Below are positions 24,701 through 32,154 of a stretch of 34,944 nt of DNA, piece by piece. A program made the position numbers and the translations under genes. Numbering within the stretch: the stretch's first letter is position 1; every line of letters begins with the position of its first letter. Under the pieces are notes generated by a model that saw only the letters and a program-made list of their open reading frames with translations, ran no database searches and was not told where the DNA came from. Location: positions 1 through 34,944 of the forward strand of contig CALUPY010000026.1 in assembly GCA_944322755.1 (NCBI GenBank). The letters run 5' to 3'. This DNA is from Candidatus Gastranaerophilales bacterium (GTDB lineage Bacteria; Cyanobacteriota; Vampirovibrionia; Gastranaerophilales; Gastranaerophilaceae).

Positions 24701-25217
24701 AAGCCTGTTCTATTCGTCTGTCAAAATCAGCGACTCCCGCAATTTCATCAATAATCTTTCTTCTTTCTCCGTCAGAACAGCCGGTAATACTGGTAACATC
24801 GCCCTGCATAATGACATTGTAGCTGTTGGGTGTGATGTTATATTTTTCAAGCAGTGCGTGTATGTCAGACAGAGTAACGATTTTGTCGTTCAGATAATAT
24901 ATGCTGTTATAGCCCTGAGAGGTTTTTTTTATTCTTCTTCCGACTGTCAAGTCTTTGTTTTCAGAGTCATCTGTCTGGAAAGTCACTTTTACAAATGCTT
25001 CGTTTCTTCTGGTGTGAGTAGAGATAAGCTGGGATATTTTCTCAGCTCTCAATGTACGTGACGACGACAGACCGAGCGCAAAAAGCACACTGTCTATGAT
25101 ATTACTTTTCCCAGAACCGTTCGGACCGGAAATAGTTGTAAAACCCTCTAAGAACGGTATATTAACTTTATTGGCAAAAGATTTGAAGTTATCAATCTCT
25201 ACTTCTTTAATGAACAT
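21720..25217 (-). CDS. smc: Chromosome segregation ATPase SMC
   Basis: The condensin ATPase that folds and resolves chromosomes. Length 1165 residues, typical. The N-terminal head has Walker A GPNGSGKSN at 31-39 and YNVIMQGDVTSIT. Long coiled coils (about 170-500 and 680-1010) flank a hinge at roughly 510-660 (GGRMANVVVDDDEVARVAIE, SGSITGGSAKRTG). The C-terminal head has the ABC signature LMSGGEKS (1073-1080), Walker B FDEVDANLD (1101-1109) and a VSHRKPM switch. It is followed by scpA after one base. The 190 bases upstream are AT-rich and hold no gene on this strand. Confidence 0.98.
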   Translation of the reverse strand: MFIKEVEIDNFKSFANKVNIPFLEGFTTISGPNGSGKSNIIDSVLFALGLSSSRTLRAEKISQLISTHTRRNEAFVKVTFQTDDSENKDLTVGRRIKKTSQGYNSIYYLNDKIVTLSDIHALLEKYNITPNSYNVIMQGDVTSITGCSDGERRKIIDEIAGVADFDRRIEQASGELETVENRVQKSTLILTEVDARLEQLSSEREVALKYKKLKEEKTGLESQISTVKYFDIKKNLERTHESILDADKKKKEESSKLKKLETQSLQVKAKLDELSDLVKEKGEAEQIEVKKQVEEIKGQIDRKESAITFADKNIQDNLKTVENAKNGIQKLTEKNEKIKEQIEQKDNELASLEEQKQAEKNKLMEILQEVSGLSQTADQYLEQRNALRKEYEQTKDEETKLIQSQAPLESELSNLLKELSEAKTKVEELEDFKKNFAGNKDILETQVEELGKELEDFKTIQQNTLYELDKTKNEIGDLNYNIQTAYRKITSMEAQKQAYNDVNFGRAVDTVLNAKITGVHATLAQLGQVDKEYSTALEVAMGGRMANVVVDDDEVARVAIEILKSANAGRATFLPMNKINKAPRSLKLPKDKGVIDFAINLIDFDDEYLNVFFHALGETLVVEDYNTARKLIGQYRMVTLSGELFEKSGSITGGSAKRTGLKFSQTQDDELEKYKARLKEFENNYAALERKKSELEEKLDKVRINYSNTMTEHNKAKMELQNLLKNSEENENNIAQRKQFIAETEPKIQKLEKELEKLEEKHIELNDKTLELDDKIKEIEAKMSPEELTNLKKLTEESENIIKQIEAKIATGNNDIDGFNREIVFNDSIIETRHKDIEGLHKDNENLAQDKIRYKGEIEELKQKITVLDEKLKELSSKLAEIQAERDKVNEEFLNIEKDKNVIQLNIEKIAEQIEAFKSRRRELEPQLEDIRTELKEAGIDIEKLQPSDISVDEITAKIQRLQRRMEEMEPVNMRAIEAFDEVSVRQQELKTKIETLSTEREQILARMKGYEDLKKETFLTTYNNINDNFKEIFHTLSEGEGTLVLDNPDSPFEGGMTIEAKPRDKEKQRLNLMSGGEKSLTALAFVFAIQKYMPAPFYAFDEVDANLDGINVEKLAEMVKNQAKNTQFVVVSHRKPMIESANRTIGVTQKEKGITRVTGVKLRD

Positions 25218-25409
25218 TAACTATTCTAATCCCAAGTCTAAGCATATATCATTAATTTTCTTATAAACTTAACAATTAGTCAAAAAGGTTACAATATATG
25301 TATGATTTTTTCTAAAATGTAAATTTATGTAAATATTTAAATCTAATCTCTAAAGATAAAAAAAAGAATGCCGATAAAAGTAATATACAGTTTACTAAAA
25401 GGGCATAAA

Positions 25410-25565
25410 ATGATAAAAAAATCTCAAAAACCATCCAGTAATATTTCTGACGGCGTAGCATTCCTCTTGCGCGGTGCGAAAAAAAGAAGATCTATGGCAA
25501 TAGCCAGTGCCAGAATGATTAATTCCGATTTGGGAATTACAAACAAACTCGTGGCACTAAAATAA
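25410..25565 (+). CDS. Small basic protein of unknown function (51 aa)
   Basis: A short reading frame with AAAGGG 6 bases before the ATG at 25410. An earlier in-frame ATG at 25368 has no ribosome site. The product is lysine/arginine-rich: MIKKSQKPSS, then GVAFLLRGAKKRRSMAIASA, then a more neutral end GITNKLVALK. There are no cysteines or aromatic-rich region. The central FLLRGAKKRR looks like an amphipathic basic helix that could touch nucleic acid or membrane. A terminator follows 57 bases after the stop. It stands alone in the gap between smc and the ftsB-like gene, facing the latter. Coding status is likely but unproven. Confidence 0.5.
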   Translation: MIKKSQKPSSNISDGVAFLLRGAKKRRSMAIASARMINSDLGITNKLVALK

Positions 25566-25621
25566 GAAGTGAGACAACGAAAAATAGGGAACAATTTTAT
25601 ACCTGTTCCATTATATTAAAT

Positions 25622-25650
25622 GCTCCTGTAACAAACAAAAGGAGCTTTTT
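25622..25650 (+). terminator. Terminator after the small basic protein
   Basis: Stem GCTCC (25622-25626) / GGAGC (25641-25645), a 14-base loop, then TTTTTATTTTTT. An additional hairpin, GGAACA/TGTTCC (25588-25609), precedes it without a T-run. It overlaps the end of the convergent ftsB-like gene. Confidence 0.65.
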
Positions 25651-26020
25651 ATTTTTTCTTTTTTTTAGTATCCGTGACCGGTTCCTGTTTAGGTTTGTTA
25701 ATTATTACAAGAACTTCATTTTCTCCGGCCATTTTTAAATTATTACGTGCAATAGCTTCAAGGCTTTTCATTGAACTAAAATCTTCAAGTTCTTCCTTTA
25801 GGCGCTGATTTTCTGCATAAGCCTGTTCATTCAATTCTTTCATTTTTTTAATTTTTCCATGATAGCTTATGCTTTTTGTTATATTTTTAAAAGCACTTAT
25901 ACCGATTTGCGCCAGACAGATAAGCAGAACTATAGTCAAAAATGAATAATAGCATCGAATGGTATTTTTTCGTTTTTTATTTTTTGTTTTAGTTTTTTGA
26001 ATTAAATCTGGTTTTTCCAC
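25649..26020 (-). CDS. FtsB/DivIC-like septum formation initiator protein
   Basis: A bitopic division protein family that links FtsL/DivIB to the septal wall machinery. A basic N-terminus (KTKTKNKKRKN) precedes one membrane helix (YYSFLTIVLLICLAQIGIS, about residues 24-42). A coiled coil follows (KIKKMKELNEQAYAENQRLK), then the family's end motif IARNNLKMAGENEVLVII, and a lysine-rich tail. I chose the GTG at 26020 because AAAAGG lies 10 bases before it; the upstream TTG at 26044 (131 residues) is the alternative. It has its own promoter and diverges from murF, next to the division and wall cluster, which supports the assignment. Confidence 0.72.
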   Translation of the reverse strand: MEKPDLIQKTKTKNKKRKNTIRCYYSFLTIVLLICLAQIGISAFKNITKSISYHGKIKKMKELNEQAYAENQRLKEELEDFSSMKSLEAIARNNLKMAGENEVLVIINKPKQEPVTDTKKKKK

Positions 26021-26057
26021 GTTTGGCGCGCCTTTTAAAAACAAAATAACTAATAAT

Positions 26058-26085
26058 ATTATAACTTAATAAAATATACTGACAA
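26058..26085 (-). promoter_or_regulatory. Promoter of the ftsB-like gene
   Basis: Minus strand TTGTCA (26085-26080), a 14-16-base spacer, then a perfect TATAAT (26063-26058), about 38 bases before the GTG start. Confidence 0.5.
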
Positions 26086-26102
26086 GTTAACTAGATAAAA
26101 CA

Positions 26103-26131
26103 TTGTATTTATAAGTAATTTTTAGTAATAT
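26103..26131 (+). promoter_or_regulatory. Putative promoter of the murF-murG cluster
   Basis: TTGTAT (26103-26108), a 17-base spacer, then TAATAT (26126-26131), about 20 bases before the murF start and clear of its ribosome site. It is arranged back-to-back with the ftsB-like promoter. Confidence 0.45.
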
Positions 26132-26151
26132 TTTATATTATCAGAGGAAGT

Positions 26152-27483
26152 ATGAAATTTACGTTAGATGAAATTATAAAAGCAACGGATGCAACAATAA
26201 TTAAATGTACCAACAAATCTGGATGTTTTGCGGTATCTACAGACACGCGTACTATTTGTATAGATGATATATATTTGCCGCTAAAAGGAGAGCATTTTGA
26301 CGGTCATAATTTTGTCCAGCAGGCTATCGACAATGGAGCACGAGGTTTCTTTACTTCTAAAAAAAGAATAAAATACCAGGATGCTAAAATAGTTTTATAT
26401 GTAAAAGATACGCTGATTGCATATTTAAAACTTGCCAGATATTGCAGAGAAAAGCTTAATCCTATAGTTGTGGCAGTGACAGGAAGTTCCGGAAAAACTA
26501 CGACAAAAGAAATGATAGCTTCTGTCTTGGAAACCTCATACAAAACCCATAAGTCACCATTAAATCATAACAATGAAATAGGCATGTGCCAGACTATACT
26601 CTCTATGCCCCATGAAACAGAAGTTCTGATTTTAGAAATGGGCATGCGCGGTTTAAAAGAAATAAAACTTCTTTCAAAATATTCGCTTCCGGACATAGCT
26701 GTCATTGTAAATATAGGCTCTGCGCATATAGGAAGATTAAAAACAGTTGAAAATATAGCAAAAGCAAAATGCGAAATTACAACAAAACTTCATCCTGAAG
26801 GTATATTATTTGCACAGGATTCTGTTTTGTTAAGAAATGCAAACAAATATAAAGGAACAACAATTTATCTAAGTCTGAAAATGCCGGAATTTCAAATGTT
26901 GAAAAAAACACCTGAGTACAGTGAATTTCTGTTTAATCAACGGAAATATATCTTGAATGTCGGTGGAGAACACAATATTCAGGATGCACTATATGCAATA
27001 TGTGTCGGACTGAAAATGGGTATACAGCCCGATAAAATAGCGCAAGGACTCAGTGAATACAGACCGATAGAGCAGCGTTGGGAAGTAAGGGACGTAGGCG
27101 GATACAAAATCATCAACGATAGTTATAATGCTAATCCGGAATCGATGAAGGCTGCTTTAAATACCTTTCTTGAGCTTTATGAAGGCCACAAAACTGTAGT
27201 ACTCGGTGACATGGGTGAACTAGGAGATAATGCAGTAAAATACCATAAAAATATTGGGAAACTGCTTAACAAATTTACAGATATTACAGTTTTAACAGTA
27301 GGTCAGCTGGCAAAAAATATAGCGGAAGTATGTGAACATAATGCTGTCTCTTTTGAGGATAATAAATCTGCAGCGAAATACATAGTTGAAAATATACCGG
27401 CAGGTACCCTGATACTATTTAAAGCATCAAGGTCAATGAAGTTTGAAGAAATAATTTCTGAAATAGAGGAGTTGAAAAAATAA
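26152..27483 (+). CDS. murF: UDP-N-acetylmuramoyl-tripeptide-D-alanyl-D-alanine ligase
   Basis: The ligase that adds D-Ala-D-Ala to UDP-MurNAc-tripeptide, the last cytoplasmic step of the peptidoglycan monomer. The 443-residue protein has the N-terminal uridine-binding domain with STDTRTI. The ATP loop GSSGKTTTKE is at 111-120, then NHNNEIGMCQ and LEMGMRGLKEI. The C-terminal domain holds INDSYNANPESMKAAL, the MurF-specific signature, and VVLGDMGELG. AGAGGAAGT precedes the ATG. It is the first gene of murF-mraY-murD-ftsW-murG; the stop overlaps the mraY start (TAATG). Confidence 0.97.
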   Translation: MKFTLDEIIKATDATIIKCTNKSGCFAVSTDTRTICIDDIYLPLKGEHFDGHNFVQQAIDNGARGFFTSKKRIKYQDAKIVLYVKDTLIAYLKLARYCREKLNPIVVAVTGSSGKTTTKEMIASVLETSYKTHKSPLNHNNEIGMCQTILSMPHETEVLILEMGMRGLKEIKLLSKYSLPDIAVIVNIGSAHIGRLKTVENIAKAKCEITTKLHPEGILFAQDSVLLRNANKYKGTTIYLSLKMPEFQMLKKTPEYSEFLFNQRKYILNVGGEHNIQDALYAICVGLKMGIQPDKIAQGLSEYRPIEQRWEVRDVGGYKIINDSYNANPESMKAALNTFLELYEGHKTVVLGDMGELGDNAVKYHKNIGKLLNKFTDITVLTVGQLAKNIAEVCEHNAVSFEDNKSAAKYIVENIPAGTLILFKASRSMKFEEIISEIEELKK

Positions 27484-28448
27484 TGATTTTAGCGGCAGTG
27501 GCAGGATTAATAGCGTTTGTTCTGTCTTTATTATTCGGAGTACCATATATAGAGTTTTTAAAAAAGAAAATGTACAGCCAGTATGTTCTGGCAGAAGCAC
27601 CTGAATCCCACGCAAAAAAAGGCGGAACCCCTACAACAGGAGGTGTCTTTATTGTATTTGCATCTGTGCTTGCAGCTGTTATTTCTCTTTTAATGGCGGA
27701 AAAAACTTCGACCGGTGCATTTTTATTGTTAATAACCTTTGTATTTTACATGTTTGCAGGCTTTCAGGACGATATTCAGAAAATTCACAATCACCAAAAC
27801 AAAGGTCTGACAGCCAGAGGCAAACTGTTTTTACAAATAGCAATATCCGTACTGCCTGTTTTGTTTGTTACAATAAGCGGAAGAACCTTTTTAACCTTCG
27901 GTGAATATACAATTAACCTCGGATGGTTGTATCCGTTTTTTGGTATATTTCTGATTACGGGTGTATCTAATGCCGTTAATCTTACAGATGGTTTAGATGG
28001 ACTTGCGGCAACTAATATGGTGATAGCAATGGGTGCAATGGTCGGTATAAATTTAATTATGCATAATATTGATATTGCAATAATTTCAGCAGCAGTTGCA
28101 GGGGCATGTCTTGGATTTTTGTATTATAACAAATATCCTGCAAAAGTCTTTATGGGCGATACTGGCTCGCTTGCACTGGGTGGAATACTCGGAACCATTG
28201 CAGTTATGGGCAAATTTGAATTATGGCTGATACCGATAGGGCTGGTGTTTATGTGTGAAACACTGTCTGTTATACTACAAGTCACAAGCTATAAACTTAC
28301 GGGAAAAAGAATTTTTAAAATGAGTCCGATACATCATCATTTTGAGTTGTGCGGATGGAGTGAAAATAAAATTGTTGCGGTATTTTCCTTTATTACATTA
28401 ATATTTTCAGCAGCAGCCGTATTTCTGTTTTGGAAAATGAACGCATAG
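27483..28448 (+). CDS. mraY: Phospho-N-acetylmuramoyl-pentapeptide-transferase
   Basis: The membrane enzyme that makes lipid I by moving phospho-MurNAc-pentapeptide onto undecaprenyl phosphate. The 321-residue protein has ten hydrophobic segments. Conserved cytoplasmic motifs are the DD pair at 96-97 (FQDDIQK), NAVNLTDGLDG at 163-173, FMGDTGSLALGG around D226, and the triple histidine HHHFELCGW at 284 onwards. Length is at the short end of the family (320-360). It begins in the murF stop codon. murD follows 10 bases after its stop, so all are one transcript. Confidence 0.98.
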   Translation: MILAAVAGLIAFVLSLLFGVPYIEFLKKKMYSQYVLAEAPESHAKKGGTPTTGGVFIVFASVLAAVISLLMAEKTSTGAFLLLITFVFYMFAGFQDDIQKIHNHQNKGLTARGKLFLQIAISVLPVLFVTISGRTFLTFGEYTINLGWLYPFFGIFLITGVSNAVNLTDGLDGLAATNMVIAMGAMVGINLIMHNIDIAIISAAVAGACLGFLYYNKYPAKVFMGDTGSLALGGILGTIAVMGKFELWLIPIGLVFMCETLSVILQVTSYKLTGKRIFKMSPIHHHFELCGWSENKIVAVFSFITLIFSAAAVFLFWKMNA

Positions 28449-28458
28449 GCAGGTAAAA

Positions 28459-29805
28459 ATGAAAAGAAAATGGTTTGACAAAAAAGTTTTGATTCTTGGT
28501 CTTTCAAAAAGCGGTGTAGCCGCAGCCGAATATCTGGCAGATAAAGGCGCAGAATGCTTTATAACTGAAAAAAAAGAACGAAGTGATAAAGACAATGAAC
28601 TAATTGAACGATTAGAAAATAAAGGTATAAAAATTGAATTTGGCGGACACAGTGAAGAGTTTCTCGACGGAGCATATACAGCTATAACCAGTCCGGGTAT
28701 ACCACCGCAATCACCCGTCTTTCAAATGCTTAAAGAAAAACAGATTCCGGTTATCAGTGAAATTGAACTAGCATATCTTGAAACCGGCGCTCCCTTTATT
28801 GCGATAACAGGAACAAACGGAAAAACTACGACCACAATGCTTACATCTTTTATTCTTGAAAAAGAATTGAAAGCTCCTGCTTGTGGAAATATCGGCATAC
28901 CGCCTTGTACGCTGTTGAATAAAGAAAATGACTATTATGTATGTGAGGTAAGTTCTTTTCAAATTGAATTCAGTCATTGCTTCCACCCCCAGATTGCAGT
29001 TTGGATGAACTTTACACCAGATCATATTGACTGGCATGGCGGATTAGATAATTATTTTGCGGCGAAAGCCAGACTTTTTGCAAAAGAGAAAAAACCCGCT
29101 TTTGCTGTTTTTTCTGCAATTGACGATCGAGTAAGAGAGTTTGGCGAAAATTATAACGGTGAAAAATTCTTCTTCGGAAAAGAATATGAAAAAAATTGCT
29201 GCTATATAAAAGATGACGCTATCTGGTTTAAACGCAAACAGGAGGAAAAAATTATAGATTTAAAAGACGTTCCGCTTGTTGGTTTTCATAACTATCAGAA
29301 TGTTATGGCCTCTATAATCACAGCAAAGATAGTCGGAATATCAAAAGAACATATAGTTGAAGCAATAAAAGAATTTAAAGCGCCTGAACACAGATGCGAG
29401 TTCATCGGAGAAGTCCAAGGAAAGCTTGTTTACAATGACTCAAAAGCCACAAATCCGGAAGCCGCAATATTTGCACTAAATTCATTTGAAGGAAAAACAG
29501 TTACACTTATTGCCGGCGGACGAGATAAAAATACTGATTTAACAGACTTTTGCAATACCGTTAAAGAACGTATAAATACAGTTATTCTTCTTGGAGAAGC
29601 AAAAGAACGTTTTGAGACAGAACTTAGAAAGAACGGCTTTAACAATATTATTTGCGTAAATACGTTCAATGAATCAATAGATAAAGCTTTTGAGCTTGAA
29701 AACCAAGTTATTTTACTGTCACCTGCTTGTGCAAGTTTTGATATGTTCAGCGGATATGAAGAACGGGGAAGAGTGTTCAAAGAATATGCCTTATCAAAGA
29801 AATAA
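28459..29805 (+). CDS. murD: UDP-N-acetylmuramoylalanine-D-glutamate ligase
   Basis: Adds D-glutamate to UDP-MurNAc-L-alanine in the cytoplasm. The 448-residue protein has an N-terminal Rossmann domain (LILGLSKSGVAAAEYL) and ITSPGIPPQSP, a MurD marker. The ATP loop GTNGKTT is at 118-124, followed by CEVSSFQIE and NFTPDHIDWHG. The C-terminal domain has YNDSKATNPEAAIFAL and LIAGGRDKNTD; the end LLSPACASFDMFSGYEERG is diagnostic for MurD. An AGGCAGG ribosome site lies upstream. The end overlaps the ftsW start by 20 bases. Confidence 0.98.
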   Translation: MKRKWFDKKVLILGLSKSGVAAAEYLADKGAECFITEKKERSDKDNELIERLENKGIKIEFGGHSEEFLDGAYTAITSPGIPPQSPVFQMLKEKQIPVISEIELAYLETGAPFIAITGTNGKTTTTMLTSFILEKELKAPACGNIGIPPCTLLNKENDYYVCEVSSFQIEFSHCFHPQIAVWMNFTPDHIDWHGGLDNYFAAKARLFAKEKKPAFAVFSAIDDRVREFGENYNGEKFFFGKEYEKNCCYIKDDAIWFKRKQEEKIIDLKDVPLVGFHNYQNVMASIITAKIVGISKEHIVEAIKEFKAPEHRCEFIGEVQGKLVYNDSKATNPEAAIFALNSFEGKTVTLIAGGRDKNTDLTDFCNTVKERINTVILLGEAKERFETELRKNGFNNIICVNTFNESIDKAFELENQVILLSPACASFDMFSGYEERGRVFKEYALSKK

Positions 29806-30976
29806 CAGAACGATTAATAAAAGACTGCACGGCGATATTGTGCTTTCACCTCCGGACACAACACTTATGGTTGTTGTAGCTTTTCTTGTTGTAATAGGTT
29901 TGATGGCAATATTTAGTGCCGGAGCCCCTAAATGTATGGAAGCAGGTGAAAATCCCGCATCATTTGCAATAAAACAGTTTGCTTATATGATAGTCGGCCT
30001 TGTCGGTTTGAGATATTTTGTAAAACTGGATTACAAAAGATTAAAAGACTGGGCAGTTCCGTTCGCCTGGTTTGTAATAATCATGCTAGCTCTCGTCGAC
30101 TTTACGCCTCTCGGGGTGGTAGTCAACGGGGCAAGAAGGTGGATAAACATAGGTCCTATCCAATTTCAGCCTTCTGAGATGACGAAACTCGCAGTAATTT
30201 TTCTTCTGTCATCTGCATTTTATAAAACAAAAGATATCTTTGACAGTCAAAAATTTACAAAATACTTTTTGCCTATTTTAATCATGATATTTCTGGTATA
30301 CAAACAGCCAAACCTCAGTATGGTAATTTTACTTATGCTCATATCCACAGTTATGTACCTGAGTGTCAGCGGCTCTGTAAAATATATGATAGCTGCCGGG
30401 ATTGCGGCTGTAAGTGTATTTGTAACTTCATTTATGCTATTCGGACAAAAATTACTGCACGGATATCAAATGTCACGTATAAAAATATGGCTGAATCCTG
30501 AATCTGATCCATACGGTGCGGGATATAATATTATTCAATCCCTTCTGGCTTTTGCTGCCGGCGGATTTTGGGGTGTAGGCTACGGGAACTCAAAACAAAA
30601 ACTGGCCTGGCTCCCTGAAGGGCATACTGATTTTATTTTTGCAGTAATAGCGGAGGAACTTGGGTTTTTGGGCTGTTTCTTGATTATTGGTCTGTTTTGG
30701 ACATTTATTCACCGCGGTATAATAATATCTTCTAGATGTACTGATATGTTCGGCAAACTTATGGCTATAGGTATTACACTCTCTATCGGACTGCAGGCAT
30801 TTATAAATATGAGCGTTTCCAGTTCTCTTATACCGGCTACCGGTGTACCATTACCGTTTATCAGTTATGGCGGTACATCTTTGATAGTCTCGATGTGTAT
30901 GGTTGGAATTTTACTTAATATATCCAGAAAACGAATTAAGAGGATAAGAGGAAATGAGTACTCCAAACAAGGATAA
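29786..30976 (+). CDS. ftsW: Lipid II polymerase / cell division protein FtsW
   Basis: A SEDS-family glycosyltransferase that polymerises lipid II at the septum, with about ten membrane segments. Conserved parts are NGARRWINIGPIQFQPSEM, KQPNLSMVILLM, the loop WLPEGHTDFIFAVIAEELG and ATGVPLPFISYGGTSL. Length from ATG 29786 is 396 residues. I chose this start because the frame upstream lies wholly inside murD and encodes nothing family-like; the first family residues begin about 25 codons later, so a start nearby is needed. Placement between murD and murG is that of ftsW rather than rodA. It overlaps murD by 20 and murG by 23 bases. Its dedicated transpeptidase partner, FtsI, is not in the window. 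Confidence 0.93.
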   Translation: MPYQRNNRTINKRLHGDIVLSPPDTTLMVVVAFLVVIGLMAIFSAGAPKCMEAGENPASFAIKQFAYMIVGLVGLRYFVKLDYKRLKDWAVPFAWFVIIMLALVDFTPLGVVVNGARRWINIGPIQFQPSEMTKLAVIFLLSSAFYKTKDIFDSQKFTKYFLPILIMIFLVYKQPNLSMVILLMLISTVMYLSVSGSVKYMIAAGIAAVSVFVTSFMLFGQKLLHGYQMSRIKIWLNPESDPYGAGYNIIQSLLAFAAGGFWGVGYGNSKQKLAWLPEGHTDFIFAVIAEELGFLGCFLIIGLFWTFIHRGIIISSRCTDMFGKLMAIGITLSIGLQAFINMSVSSSLIPATGVPLPFISYGGTSLIVSMCMVGILLNISRKRIKRIRGNEYSKQG

Positions 30977-32084
30977 ACATATCTATTTTATAACAGGCGG
31001 AGGCACCGGAGGGCATATTTATCCCGCAATGGCAGTAGCTGATGCGTTGCAAAAACAAGAAGATACAAAAAAAATATTTTATATAGGAAATGAAAAGAAT
31101 CAGGAAAAAAGGATTGCAGACCTTGCTGGATATTCTTTTTTAAATGTTAATATTAGCGGAATGCCTCGTAAAATCAGCTTAAAACTTCTAACATGGATAA
31201 TAAATCTCGGACTCTCAACATTCAGGTCAATTTTTTATATTCTAAAATACAAACCTGATTTGGTTTTCGGAACCGGAGGATATGTGAGTGCACCTGCATT
31301 ATTTGCTGCAATACTGACACATACACCGTTCGTAATTCATGACTGTGATGCAATGCCCGGGATTGTATCAAAAACAGTTGCCCCGTATGCAAAATCAGTT
31401 TCACTTGCTTTTGAAAAGTCAAAAGAACTTATTAATTCTAAAACCATATACTGCAACGGCAATCCCATTCGCAAGGAATTCCTTGAGCTGAATAGAGCGC
31501 AAGCCCGCAAAATTCAGGGAATAGAAAACAAATTTACAATTATAGTTATGGGCGGCTCACAGGGAGCAAAAAGAATTAATTCAGCTCTTGTAAAATCTTT
31601 AAAGAATCTGTTTTGTAAATACGATATCCAAATTCTTCATCAGACCGGCAAAAAGAATTTTGAGGATGTAATAAAAGAACTTGAGTCTGAATATCCGGAA
31701 TACAAGGATAATAAGAATTATATTGTCAGACCCTATTTTGATGATATGTATATTCCGCTGCTTGCTTCTGATGCTGCTGTGGCTCGTTCCGGTTCATTAA
31801 GTTTGTCTGAGATTTGTATCTCCGGGCTTGCCTCAATACTTGTACCATACCCTTATGCAGCTGCTGATCATCAAAGAATAAATGCAAAAGAAATGGAAAA
31901 TCAGGGTGCCTCGCTATACATAGAAGACTCAGAATGCAATGCCGAACATCTATCATCATTGATTGAAGAGTTGATAAACAATAGAGAAAAACTGATATCA
32001 CTGCAAAACAATGCAAAAAAACTTGCAAAACCGCATGCAACCGAAAACATAATAAAACAGATAAAAACAGCTCTGATAAAATAA
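30954..32084 (+). CDS. murG: UDP-N-acetylglucosamine-N-acetylmuramyl-(pentapeptide) pyrophosphoryl-undecaprenol GlcNAc transferase
   Basis: Makes lipid II by adding GlcNAc to lipid I at the inner membrane face. The 376-residue GT-B protein starts with the lipid-binding glycine loop GGGTGGH (15-21). It continues with FGTGGYVSAP and the second-domain loop VMGGSQGAKRIN. SGSLSLSEICISGL and LVPYPYAAADHQRINA form the UDP-GlcNAc site. It begins inside ftsW with GAGGA upstream. It closes the five-gene cluster; murC, murB, ftsQ, ftsA and ftsZ do not follow. No terminator was seen before the leuS promoter. Confidence 0.97.
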   Translation: MSTPNKDKHIYFITGGGTGGHIYPAMAVADALQKQEDTKKIFYIGNEKNQEKRIADLAGYSFLNVNISGMPRKISLKLLTWIINLGLSTFRSIFYILKYKPDLVFGTGGYVSAPALFAAILTHTPFVIHDCDAMPGIVSKTVAPYAKSVSLAFEKSKELINSKTIYCNGNPIRKEFLELNRAQARKIQGIENKFTIIVMGGSQGAKRINSALVKSLKNLFCKYDIQILHQTGKKNFEDVIKELESEYPEYKDNKNYIVRPYFDDMYIPLLASDAAVARSGSLSLSEICISGLASILVPYPYAAADHQRINAKEMENQGASLYIEDSECNAEHLSSLIEELINNREKLISLQNNAKKLAKPHATENIIKQIKTALIK

Positions 32085-32090
32085 AATTAA

Positions 32091-32118
32091 TGTCATAAAT
32101 CTGTTTTTTAGCTATAAT
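32091..32118 (+). promoter_or_regulatory. Promoter of leuS
   Basis: A perfect TATAAT (32113-32118) with a poor -35 (TGTCAT, 32091-32096) 16 bases upstream, in the 70-base gap after murG. TSS would lie about 30 bases before the GTG start. No T-box or leader peptide is visible. Confidence 0.5.
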
Positions 32119-32154
32119 TTTGTTAGTTCAAAGGGAATTAAGAAGGGATTAACC

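Noticed and set aside
25588..25609. First hairpin after the small basic protein as a terminator
   Set aside because: It has no following T-run; the second hairpin at 25622 is the better terminator.
29690..29785. Upstream start for ftsW inside murD
   Set aside because: The extra 32 residues are the out-of-frame reading of the conserved murD C-terminus and do not resemble FtsW.
32085..32154. T-box or leader attenuator before leuS
   Set aside because: The 70-base gap holds a promoter and ribosome site only; no specifier hairpin or terminator is visible.
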